Source: Pisaster brevispinus (lineage: Eukaryota; Echinodermata; Asteroidea; Forcipulatida; Asteriidae). Taken from it: 64,000 nucleotides of DNA. The stretch lies in NCBI GenBank assembly GCA_023634235.1, contig JAMKCF010000001.1, positions 29,182,920 to 29,246,919 on the forward strand, read 5' to 3'. Shown here in pieces: positions 1-12,500 of this stretch (positions are counted from its first letter, which is position 1; each line of letters starts with the position of its first letter). Under the pieces are notes generated by a model. That model did no database searches. It had not been told where the DNA came from and was given only the letters and a program-made list of their open reading frames with translations. Position numbers and translations under genes: made by a program.

Positions 1-594
1 CGTAACCGTTTTACGCACTCACACGCGCCTATCCTGTCCGCCATTTTGGGAGGCAAAATCGTGCAAAAACATGCACACTAATATTGATTTGACTCCTAAA
101 ATGACGCGCACCGTTGGGAGGTGCGTTCTGCATTGTGCAAGGGGTCTATAGAAATCAATAGACCCCAGTGCATAAAAGCGAAACGCTGCAGGTACGCTGA
201 GGTTACGCACATGTTTTTACGCACATTCTGCAGTTGGCTTCACATAATGCATGTGTCCTCAAAGTACATTTGTTCCAGTACATTTTTATAAAAACCGTGT
301 ATACCGGCGGTACAATGCATCATGTGTTTTGCAACCTCTTTCCCAAAGAAATGGAAAAGAAAAAAACGTTATGTATAAACTTGTTTAAACAGATAAAAGG
401 GTCTCAAGAACAATAAAAATGGATGTTTGTATTTTAACCTTAGCTATGCGTTATATTCAATGTAATGTTCATTTATGCAACCCGTGGATTCCTTATAACG
501 GAAACGTCTACACGATTGTAAAGAAGAAAAAGAAAAGAAAAACACCACGAACATAACAGTGATGGCATCAACACACTATTTGATTAGGCATAAT

Positions 595-734
595 GGGCCT
601 TTTCGAAACGACAGCTTGGGCTTGGGCTTTGTCTTAGAGCAGGCTTCGTCCGCATGTTTGAATTTCCGTTACAAACGTGAACGTTGTCAAACGATAGACA
701 GAGCCGTAGCCAGAGCCGGGTTTCGAAAAGGGCT
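595..734. mobile_element. Short inverted-repeat element (GGCCTTTTCGAAAC ends)
   Basis: Ends are GGGCCTTTTCGAAACGAC and, inverted, AGCCCTTTTCGAAACCCGG, about 140 bases apart. Too short to code; a miniature inverted-repeat transposon is likely. Confidence 0.6.
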
Positions 735-846
735 ATGGATGTACATCTGAGCACTTTTCTTAAAACAGTTTTATTTTGAAATTTGTTGTACAAGAAAAAT
801 AACAAAACTCGCATTTTGTGTATGTTTTATGTCACAATGACTCGTG

Positions 847-1180
847 TTAAAGGCAGGGTGTACTTTTGGTAATTGTCAAAGACCAGTATCCTCACAGTAT
901 TCAAACATTTATGAATGAAATAACCTGTAAAAATTTGGGCACAATTGGTTTTCGAAGTTGCAAGAAAATAATGAAAGAATAATCACCCTTGTTGCATAGA
1001 GTTTGTGCTTTAAGATGCTTGAGAAAGGCTTCATGCCTGAATCCTTTCACAGATTCAAATTTTGGGGTGAAAAAATACCTCTTTCTCTGAAGCTGCATTA
1101 CTTACAAAGGGGTCTTTTCTAACAATGTTTTATATCTTTGATCTCCATTTCTCTTTACCAAAGGTATACCCTCCCTTTAA
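847..1180. mobile_element. TTAA-bounded foldback element
   Basis: Ends TTAAAGGCAGGGTGTAC and GTATACCCTCCCTTTAA are inverted copies. TTAA at both borders suggests piggyBac-type insertion. A partial copy starts at about 31669 (AAAAGGCAGGGTGTACCTTTG). Confidence 0.6.
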
Positions 1181-3086
1181 AATGCATTTATTAAATCCAT
1201 AGTAGAAATGGTTGGAACAATTATTTATACAAGGCATGTTGCACTGTTAGGTTCGCAACGACCATATTTACATGTAAACATTTCGAAGTAAACGAACGAA
1301 AAATGTGTGCAGAAATTTAGATTTAATATAAAAACCCTTCAGTTGTCGTGAATGCATTTAACGTAAATCTAAAAATGTTAGTTACACCAAAAGTTCTTTA
1401 TTAAATATTTTGTTATTGTATAGTTAAAGAAAACAGCGTAAACTTACATTTTTTTAAACAATAAATTTGACATTTCAAGCGCGTAAGTGAAAAATATAGT
1501 GCTCAATAGTGCAAAATTACTTCCACATGTTTTTCTAATGTTATACTCTAATGAAAAGCTGGTAGCCAAGCTCCACGCTAACTAAACTACCGCTTTCAAA
1601 ACATCTGGCGAAATACAATTTTTTTGTTTTTATTCTACACAAAAAAATTATAATAATAAACAAACAAACAAAATTATTCAATGAACGCCACACGTATCAG
1701 TAAAAACATATAGGTAAAAATCAAGCTTGGCACTATACCTTATGAACATGACGTCATTCGTGAAGGTCACCCTCAGCTAGAGGTTTGCACATGCATATAT
1801 ATGCGCATTGTTTCGTCATCGTTTTACCTCTGAGGTAGCGGCGTGATTGACATCAATGGATAAGGTTTATTAAAAGATTAACCCACGATCACCACCATGC
1901 AGAGCCTCATATTCTTCATTACATAATTGTTTAATAACTAGCGTGGGCTACAAGCTCATACTTTAACTATAGTAATAAAAAGTGATTCATAATATAAAAA
2001 AGAATTTAAAAGGTACGGAATTGATTGCAATTTCAGACTGTAATTTAACATTTAATAATAATACGTTGTCTTCATCAGAGAACTCATTTCCAATTCTCTA
2101 TTTCAATGTGTCTTTATTGGCCGATTTCAGGCAAAAGGAGAAGAATTTATACCTTTAAATTTAATTATTTTGTCACCTCTTAGTATCATATCCTTAACTT
2201 GGCTTTTGACTTAACCACTGTACTTTTCTGTGTGCATGATTTTACTTCAACATAACTGTTTTTATAAAACTCCAAAAAATACAGAAGCTTTTTTTTTCTT
2301 TTTTGTAAAGTCCTTTTAAATCCAAATAATTTCTCAGGAATGTTAAGGTGCAATATAGGACATACCACAAAAAATAGAAATGCACAAACATTTTCTGATG
2401 ATCCTCTGTGAAAACTGTTGGACATGCATCTGTGTATTTTGCACAAAACGAGGAAATGGCTTACCATTCTTAAATTAGTGTTTTTCAGTTTTCTATGGCA
2501 CTATAGGAAAGAAGAGGAGATGAGTTGATCAGCTGGAATTGTTTTGAGTTGTTTTGTTTCAAACAGGTTTTAAGCATACATGGTAATTTCTCTGTTAGCA
2601 TTTGTATTTCCTTCGATGGGTCTATAAACTCACATAAACTCACATGTATCTATGCTGGATAGACAAGAAATGTGTTTTTTAATCCAAATGATATTTCAAT
2701 GAGAGATGCCAAATGATTCACAATTGATTACAAGAAATATTGTCCTTATATATTGTCTTTAAATACACAAAAATCTTGGAACAAATCTTGGAATTTGCAT
2801 CTGTGGTCCTCTTCGGTCAGTGCAAGAAAAGCAAGATGATTTGCCCAGATGACAAGGAAAGAAATACTAATTAATGCTGCAACATTGTAAAAACAAAACT
2901 GAGTAAATACCATAAAATTTGGCCCATATTTCTCACCTTTATACAATACAATGTTTCCCTTAAAGTAAGGCAAACTGGAACAAATTCAAATCAACCTCTA
3001 CATTTTAAGTTAAGGCTGTTTTTGGTCTCTTCATGATTAAGGAGGTGCAATTCTTGGTAGAATGTAAACAACAGATCCACATTTTG

Positions 3087-3092
3087 TTTATT
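3087..3092 (-). terminator. Candidate plastin polyadenylation signal (AATAAA)
   Basis: AATAAA on the minus strand 278 bases beyond the plastin stop codon. It is plausible for a short 3' UTR, but other A-rich hexamers lie further on, so use is unproven. Confidence 0.35.
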
Positions 3093-3369
3093 TGGAAGAA
3101 CTTACCAGAGGTTCTACTTTAAATTATATTGTACCTGGTAACTTTCAAGATTCATATAAAACAAGGGGTTTTTGTTCACCTATGGTTGAGCACTAATCCA
3201 ACAGACAAAATCAAAATGTGTTTTTCCCTTCTGCAGTTGGCCAAAAAAAGGACTTTTAATTTAATTACCCCAACGTGACCTAGGTTAGGAGTGAATAATC
3301 CAGATGAATGTCAAGACAATTTACCCAAAAAGTATTTGACATGTTGGACAAGATGTTATTTGCAGTTGC

Positions 3370-3528
3370 TTACTTTGCTTCTTCAGATCTGGTCAATGCA
3401 ATGAGGCAAGCAAATACTGTCATGACCATCTTCGGTTTGACTTCCACAATATCTTCAGGGAGAGCATATACCGGCGCTCCAATCTTACGAGCCATGGACA
3501 GAGCGTACTTGGCATTTCCCAGCATCTC
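3370..3528 (-). CDS. PLS3: Plastin exon 13 (C-terminus and stop)
   Basis: Encodes [19 protein letters not shown], then [20 protein letters not shown] and [13 protein letters not shown], then stop. The family usually ends ACLMGRGMKRV, so the last ten residues are divergent. The frame is open with no sign of a frameshift before the stop. Confidence 0.93.
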   Translation of the reverse strand, partial: EMLGNAKYALSMARKIGAPVYALPEDIVEVKPKMVMTVFACLIALTRSEEAK

Positions 3529-6500
3529 CTGTTCACAAGAATTAATAAAGATGTTTAAATATCTTGTCAAAGGCTGTTCATTACAGAGGTAGGGCAAAAA
3601 CAAGTGCTGGTGTGTTTAATGATAATGGGTGTCAAGAAAAGTTATACTAAAAAATGTAAGTTTCATTCAATTTTGAGCAACGTTTGATAATACATGTTGT
3701 TTTTTAGTTTAGTTTTAGGCCTATTTTACTCTGTAATTATGTACTTTTTCATGTGACCCCAGGGCCCCCAGCGAGAACAGTTCTTTGATAACTGATGGGG
3801 CTACCCTGGTTAAACAAGACAAAATAAATAAATAAATAAATACATAATTCAGACACATTGTACACAAGTTGTCGTGGTGTATGTCATCATAAAATGACAT
3901 CCGGGGGCAGTGCTTTCTCACACCTCGCATTTTGAACATGCTCAAAGAGGCGGTACAGTACGTTACTTTTGCACGTTTTCAAGCACATCCTTAAATGCCA
4001 GAAGACAAGTGTACACACAACTTTTAAGGACCTGCATAAGGAAACGTGCACCTCTGGGCCCAATTTCATGGCTCTGCACTTATGATCACCATTCTCCACT
4101 TACTGTGCAAGCGCCAAATTTCTGCGCTAGCTGTGTAAACTCATAAACATTCATTATTTGTATATTTTTTCATAAAACTACAAGGAACAAACTTGATCAC
4201 ATAAGAATAGAGACATAAATGTATATTTTAGAAGTTCGTAACAATTACTCATCAAAATTCAAAATGCAGACAAATAGCTCATAAAATCATATTTAAAAAC
4301 AAATTACTTTCCAATGGGGTCATTTATACACAAAAATAGAACAGCATGACATCACAATACATCACAACAGGTTGTACTGGTATCATTTGAATTCAAACAT
4401 AATATTTCAAACGGCGACTTCGGCTACAGCTACAGCTAGATCAGCGCGTCTGTCAGTGTTAAAGAATAGGCAGATGCGCGCGATCTAGCCGTAGCTGTAG
4501 CTGAAGTCGCCGTTTCGGACACGGCCTTAGTATCCACACTTTACATGACCCTGCATACACATTAAACAACAGACCTGTGTAAGTTTAAGCTCAATCAGTG
4601 AAAACAAAACTGTGAAAGTGTAAGGGTTTTAAAACATAGTGTTTTGGACTAATATTGTTTTTACTCACTTCAAACAAATTATAGCAATTTTAACAAAAAT
4701 ATCTAGATAATAAATACATGAAAATAATGGGTCTAGTGACCTACCTCATCTGAGCTAGCTGACTCATTGTAATTTGCCCAGTTGACTGAATTTGCTCGGA
4801 TGGCGTCTACCAGCTCAAGAATGACTCGGCTGTCTGCAATGGAAGGGTCCTGGAAACTGGTGATACGGCTGGTCTTCCCTGCTTGCTCCAACTAACAAAA
4901 AGTAACAAAAGGTAAGAATTCAAAAACAAAGACATAACAGCCAAAAGACTCTTCAGGGTTTTCTGATGGCCACAGAACTCTTCAGCGGTCTGCCAGCCAC
5001 ATGACTCTTTCACAGTGGTCTGACAGTCACAGCACTCTTTCACAGTGGTCTGACAGCCACATGAATATTCACAGTGGTCTGACAGCCACAGGACTCTTTC
5101 ACAGTGGTCTGACAGCCACAACACTCTTTCACACTGGTCTGACAGCCACATGACTATTCACAGTGGTCTGACAGCCACAGGACTCTCTACAGTGGTCAGA
5201 CAGCAATAGGACTCTTTCCCAGTGGTCTGACAGCCACAGGACTCTTTCACAGTGGTCTGACAGCCACAAGACTATTCACAGTGGTCTGACAGCCACAGGA
5301 CTTTTTACAGTGGTCAGATAGCCACAGCACTCTTTCGCAGTGGTCTGACAGCCACATGACTCTTTCACAGTGGTCTGACAGCCACATGACTATTCACAGT
5401 GGTCTGACAGCCCCAGGACTCTTTCACAGTGGTCTGACAGCCACAGGACTCATTCACAGTGGCCTGACAGCCACATGACTATTCACAGTGGTCTGACAGC
5501 CACAGGACTTTTTCACAGTGGTCTGACGGCCACAGGACTCTTTCACAGTGGTTTGACAGCCCAAGACACTTCACAGTGGTCTGAAAGCCACGAGACACTT
5601 CACAGTGGTCTGACAGCCACATGACTCTTTCACAGTGGTCTGACAGCCACAGGACTCTTTCACAGTGGTCTGCCAGCGACAAGACCCTTTACAATGGTCT
5701 AACAGCCACAGGACTCTTCACAGTGGTTCACTGGCCAATGGAAAAATGAAACACCAGTGGATCAATAAATATTCTCTCAAAGTGGTCTTCACACTGTTAT
5801 TCCCATAACAAGATAAATAAATGGTTAAGGGACAAATCTTAAGGTGTTCAGAATTTGCATGGTACCTAGTCTCATACACATTATTCAATATGATATATAT
5901 CTTTTAGAACCAGACTATGGGGTCTCAAAATGTTGTGGAAACATTCAGTTTGATTACATTTCCATGCTTCCCATTATTTACTCACTACTTCACAAAAATA
6001 CACAGTATTGCAGATGCACACAATTAATAGTTTAATGAAATGTTGAATCAGGCTCTTTCCGAATATATTTGTCCTACACAGGGAAACAGTGAGATGGAGT
6101 GCGAGTTGCACAGATTCCTACCATGTGTGCTTTTCCTGTTGGAAGGCAGGCGATTTTCTGTTTGCTTGCAAGTGTTAAGTGTGTGGGCAAATTTGAGGCA
6201 ATGTGCACACCTTCGATCAGAAAGAGTTTTGATTCAACTTTCCCTGATGGCATACCTATAACTGGTTTTCGACCAATCAGAGTGTGTATTTACTCATTCT
6301 GAATCCAACCAAGAGCAGCTTTACCCACCTTTTCATTCACAGCATCTACGACAACTTTATCACTGATCTTTTCGTCACTCTTTGAGATCTTGGCCAGGAG
6401 GCGGAGGGTGTATGCCCTCATTAGCTGCCAGACAATAGCAAGGGTCAGCTTCTCATTGCCGTCATAGATGTCATTGCCCCCGATACCGACCAGAGAAAAC

Positions 6501-9500
6501 TTCATGCTCTTGCTTAGTTCAACGGCATAGTTGCAGTTCTCCACTTTCTTCATGTTGCCGCCGGGCTTGGAGAGCTTTTCCATGTAGTTGACACGCTTCT
6601 TGTCAACGAAGTTCGGGTCATCCTTAACGATCTCAATAAGCTGGTGAAAGGGACACACATATCAGACATATTATTTCCTATAAAATCTTGCACGCATTCG
6701 TACATTTTTGGGACCACTTTGGTCCTACATGCATTGCTTTAAAGCATGAAGGAAACAAATTCACTGACTTTAACGGGTCCCTATGTTCGAATACACGCGA
6801 GACTTGCAGCCTTTTGCAAAAAAGATAAACCTGCAGAGCACAAACACAGGCATAATATTTTACCCTTGAAAAAGTACCCTTGAAAAGTCTATTTGCATCC
6901 AAAGGTATTACATTCCGGTACTGACCCAATTCATCTGTACTGGACCACAGGCCTGAGGCCAGTAGTTTTAGTGCCGGGCCAGTTAACTCATGACCGGACA
7001 AGTCCAGCGATCTTGTGTTATTGTCCGGCGATCTTGTGTTTTTCTAGAATAACAATACCTTATTGTGTGTAATATCGTGTTCAAATGTTGGCTTTGAGTC
7101 TGATAAAATACCTTTCAATTCTTGTCTACAAAGTGTACTTGTCCCATAATGTCAAATGAGATAAATCCTCTCTTACATGTCTTTCAGTACTTATTCAAAT
7201 AAAAAGAAGAAGTTCTTTTTCTCATTTTGATTCTGGTCTTGTAAAAACAACTCTGGTCCAGTAAACATTTTGAGCAACAAGCCCTGTGGTCTTGTGGATT
7301 TTTCCTGCAAACTCGTGCCCTGTTAGGAGTCAATGTCCCCATGTGTTACACAGCGTAGTGTGCATTTGAGGCGATGCAGTGCTTACATGGATACATACCG
7401 ACTCTCAAAATGGCAGCCAGTAGCCGCGCGTAACCATGGTAACATTGGTGCAAAGGGTTAATAGGCTTTTAGATTGTTCTACTATTATCTTATACTGTTT
7501 TCCTGAGGAAAAAAGCGTCCAAAATCATTTCATCTATTAATATCCAAGGTAAAAACATACATTCAAGTTGCATAAATATATATAAAATATAAAAAGGTAA
7601 GAGATATAAAAATATAAACAGCAGGTTTATGTGTAGGATATTATGTATTAAGCATGAAGAAAACTTTGCATGGTGTTTAAAAACGTTCAATGGCTAAAAA
7701 AGAAAGAAAACAAATCAGGGAAAGAGCTGCTCAAATCAGGGAAAGAGCTGATCTTTTCTCTGCTCGCATGTAATCTGGGTTTTCTCCAGTGTGCCCCCCC
7801 CGCCTTTCTGGCTTTCTCTTCTTTTCCCTTTTCCAGCGCTTTGCATCCCCTGGTAAAAGGCGCTTTATAAATGCCCTGTTTATTATATTATTATCAGCTG
7901 AGAATTTGCATGTCTAAATTATTTACAAGATTTTTGTCAGCTCAACAAAGATATTTTGGTAGATGGTGAAAAAAAGGCAAAGACAAACAGAACAAACCTT
8001 AAAATATCACAAATTTCAATGTAACGTATTTGCATCATAAAAACTCATCTAACTAAATCCTTTCAACATCAAAAGCCTGCACTGATCCTTAAGGTTTAAG
8101 ACAAGAGACAAGACAAGGGAAACCCTTGCGTTCAAGACAGTCCAAGGATTATCTCAACCACTTTTGATTCTTTCTTTGTGTCTTACCTGGAGAAGGACGA
8201 GTCCATTGCATAGATCACTGAAGAGACGGTTGACATGTGGACTCACACCAAGACTGTTCATCCAGTTCCTGAAAGCTGTCAAATAACAAGAAAAATACTT
8301 TTTTATCAGTTTGTCATTTTCATCCCATCAAGGTTCAGGCAAGCTTTTGTTACTGGCGTGTCTTGGTTTTTTCATGATAATATTTCCTAATTCATAAAAT
8401 ACCTCAAAATTAGTGTAAACATTTTTCACAAGAATTTGGAGATTTAATTGTTCTTCTTCTAAATTGTTTGACAGTGCTCAGCATTTCAATTTTGTTGGGG
8501 AAGGTTTAATTCGGGTTATATTGAATACATGTCAGGGCGATACAACAACCAGGTAGGTACGTCAGTACAAAATTAAAGTATCACCCCATGATATAAAGAT
8601 CTAGATCGGACAGTACTTTTATCTGTACAACTTACTTTGTAACCCCCCCCCCCCCAGGGAATTGCAGTTTGGAGAAAGGATAATATAAATAACATCTGGA
8701 AAGCAAAATTGTCTGTGATTCTCAGCTAAGGAATGAACCTACTCTTTTCTTCTCGGGTTTCCTCAATTTCCTCAAAGTCTTCATCTGGAGGATCAAGAGC
8801 TGGGTACGTATTGAACAGGTTAGCAACAAAGGCCATGTTCAACTTGTGGTTACCGTTGACAACATCCTGTCAAAAACAAAATCACATAAACAAAGTCAAC
8901 CAAGTATAGACCGTATTGAATATGACGTCACCATTCAAATATCTGCCCTACAACATGGCGTCTAGCATGTGCGTGATGGTGTGCGTGCATGTGCCGTAGA
9001 AATCAAACCGGGAACGCTGCATGCTTCATTGATGTACGCGTTTAGACGCCCATACGGTTTGCCCTACAAGATGGCGACTTTCATAGCAACAAAGGGGTTA
9101 TTCAATATGGTCTATTGTAGATGTCACCATTGGCGAACATCTATCACCGTTCCTTAAAAGAATTCTTCAAAATAGACGCCATCTTATAATATTTTAACAT
9201 GCGTGGCAACAGCTTAGGCCATGACTGAGTTGGCGGCTAAAGCTACGGCTAATCTCAGCAGCACCAATAGCAACAGTTGTAGCCATAGCTGTAGCCACCA
9301 ATTCAGATACTGCCTTACTCAATACCAAGCTTTTTAAACAGGATACTAATTAGATAGAAGGAAACAGTTTTTGTAAAGTTAGGATGGTAAGTATGAAAAA
9401 ATGGTGCCAACTCCATGTACATGCATCAGGAAATTTACACACGTATGCATTTACATTTAGCTGGTCCCGATTCCATGGTTCCCCGTAATTCAAAAATGAA

Positions 9501-12500
9501 CAATTGAATATTATCCATCAGCCAAACATTTATCTACAGAGGGGGGTTGGGTTTTCAGGCAGCCTTGCTTCAAAATCACCCCTGAAGAAGGAGAACGGCG
9601 CTTGATACACATGTACTAGCAATTTGGCTTCAAGCATCTGTGAGTTAAAGTGGGAGATACTCCAACTTTGCATTGCCTGAACAATTTGATACATTTATAG
9701 ATAGTTCCAAATAGATGCCATCTTTACGGGCAAATTGCATTTTGGCTTGCAGGCGCTCAAATTATCAACGTAGCCGCGCTGTTTACTAACCAATCCTGCA
9801 ATGAGTTTTGTGAGCTGTGCGCGTGCTGCAAGCCGCTCTCACGGGAAACGCATCACGGTGTGTTCCAAATTGCCCGTTAAAATGGCCGATTTACGCCATA
9901 TTGCAACCTATCTTTGTACTTACATGAGGGCTGACAAAGGCTCTGCAGTCAATCTTGTCAGCATTTTTCAGCATGCCCTCAGCTTTCACGAGAGGAGCCT
10001 AGGTACAAGACATGAGAGACACATCATTTATGGTTTCATATTATATGAAATGCCCAGGACAAAAGCCTGACTATTTTTAAGCGGTCTTGTGGATTTTCCC
10101 CCCAAATTCAAGCCCTGGATAAGCACTTTATTCTCAGTGCTTTCAAAGTCTTGCAGAAAAAAAAGAGATAATGGGTAGACTTTGGTGCTATATATGGGGC
10201 ACATTGGTGTGAGGTAACGGGTGTAGAGTTCATAAATCCATGTACATCCAAAGCACACTTTGACCCTGATGCATTAGGTCTAGTGTTGATGTAGAATGTC
10301 AGGACTCGCCTCGAAACCGGTGCGATTGAATCCATTCAATACAAGGTCTGTTTTGGTGCCAAGTAATGATGCACTTGTCCCGATTTAAAGTATTACCCCA
10401 CTTCGGTAAGTTAGTGCAGTCAACACTCCAAACAAACTGTTGGAAGTCAAGCAGTTATTTCTTCATTATGTCATTTATAACATTGTAAGTTTTAAAGTGT
10501 AATCAATTGACCAATATGATTTTGGGGTCGGAAAAAAAGGTGATGTGACAAAACAAATTAATCACAAAAAACTGCACCTGTAAAAATCTCCCATGGGTAA
10601 TGGCTTCCAGGTGCCCAAAACCTAAATGGTGACCTGTTCATCAGACACAGTACACAGTCTATTACATTAAAAGGTAGGATTATTTTTCAGTTGTCATCCT
10701 AATGCTGATTTACAGGCAAGACTACCAAGAAAGGATACAATAAAAGTCAACAGTAAAGTTTAAGTTGAATACAGTGTCAACAATTTTTTTCAATCCCACA
10801 GTATTTTCAAGGTGATGGCGGGCACCAACCACATCTCTGCCCATATTGAGGGCAGCATTCAAACAGACACAATGGACATTCTCAAAAGTTTTCTGCAGGC
10901 CATCTTTGGAGATCCAAGTTTTGTGACTTCAGTTTACTGAGTCTAACCTTCAAATGACAAAACTTTGCAGGACGCTTCCCACCATTATCATCTTTACATC
11001 AAGTAGGCTTTCAGATAAAAAGTTAATCTCTTTTTGGGTTCCATTACCAAAATATGATCCTACCTTTAAATGGACTTAACCTCAAAAAAAAGAAAAGAAA
11101 AAAAAAAGTTTCTTACAGCAGAGAGATTGACATGATCAAGTTGGATCTCTCGTGGAGAAATTTGCCTCAGCAATGTGTCGTAGACCTCAGAATCTTTGAT
11201 ATCCTCACCAAAGTTGCCAATACGACGGCTGCTACCTGTAGACAGTTGAAACAAGAGTAGTCCAAGAGTGCATTGTAATAATAATAATACTATGGATTTA
11301 TAACGCACGCTTCTCCAGAAAACCGATCAAGGCGACTACACAAAACGAGAACATTCTATGTTCTACAAAATGAAAATGAATAATAAATATGATGTTCCTG
11401 TAAGTCTATGTAAAATGTGTGATTTCAGTTCCCTCTTGAAGTTGTCCAGTGATGTTATTTTGCGAAGTGTAGGGAGCTTATTCCACAGGGTAGGAGCAGC
11501 TTTCACAAAAGCACATTCTATACATGTACATGTACATGTATGTACTAACTGTCGACTTGATGTGAGGTTCTGGTAATGAACTCATAGATGCCTCCTCATA
11601 AAGTGGAACTAACCACTGTGACTCTGAAGCCTGAGGGAACCAGAAAACAAGGGTGATTGCAGAGAACCACAAACACCTACTTTTCCACGATAAATGCTCT
11701 TTTCTGTGCACTACATTGCACCTATGTATCTTAATACATAATGTGCAGGACCTACAGCTTTAAGTCCCACCCACAAGATAAGCAATTATGGTAAAGTATC
11801 GTGCTTAAAAACAAAAGCATCACGACAGCCAAGCCAGGAATTGAACCCACACTCTGTGACTGACAGAACTGGAATACGGTACACCAGACGGCTCTGCCAT
11901 GACATGTAGATTATTTCAAATGCTTCCTTTGAGTGCAAAACATGTCATGGGATAACACACCTACATGTACATGTGTAACCATTTTCCAATGACCAAAGTT
12001 CACAACCAATCATGACCAATCATTAACCTATTATTATGCATTGTGATTGGTTAACCTTTCACAACTTTACTTATTTGCATAAAAATTAAGAACAATTTGT
12101 TTGAATCTTAATGAGTAATTCATACATGTTACACTTTACATCAAGTTGGAAAAGACCTTGTAGTTTTGCCAATTGTGCATAATGGTCTCCCCTTCCCAAC
12201 ACTTCACGGCTACACAGCTTTGCCTAAACAACGAACGCCTTGACAAAAGGCTATCTTTCTGGGGCATGAAAATTGTGTATAAATCTACACAACATAATCT
12301 AGGGCCAGTAAACTTTAATCTAACCGCTGGAGTTGTTCTGAATTCCAGTTTCCCCATGGCTCAATTTCAATAAGCTGGTTAAGCACAAAACAATTTTGCA
12401 TTTTATAAGATGGTAAACCAGCCAGAATGTCATGCTTTATGTACCAGTTGTGACTGGTTTTAAGCTACATGTAGTTTCTACTTCCCATACATTGTTTGCA

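Larger units (their letters stand above)
1..3086. other. Intergenic, 3' side of plastin
   Basis: No coding region recognised. It holds a CpG-bearing repeat fragment at 1-210 of the CAAGGGGTC family, foldback elements at 595-734 and 847-1180, and otherwise A/T-rich sequence without visible structure. Confidence 0.6.
3529..4744 (-). other. Plastin intron 12
   Basis: Contains an AAATAAATAAAT tract near 3821, a repeat of the CCCAATTTCATGGCTCTG family at about 4058-4150, and the foldback element at 4409-4529. Nothing coding is seen. Confidence 0.7.
6641..8186 (-). other. Plastin intron 10
   Basis: Holds the inverted-repeat element at 6935-7323, a CAAGGGGTC-family fragment at 7325-7465 (with GGCAGCCAGTAGCCGC), and A/T-rich remainder. 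Confidence 0.6.
8867..9923 (-). other. Plastin intron 8
   Basis: Packed with three short elements: 8906-9115, 9214-9317 and 9699-9913. The last stops 10 bases from the exon 8 donor. Confidence 0.7.

Noticed and set aside
4807..5682. Open frames with repeated CxTTVKES / [10 protein letters not shown] units
   Set aside because: The frames are produced by the 30-base minisatellite, a multiple of three, in a plastin intron.
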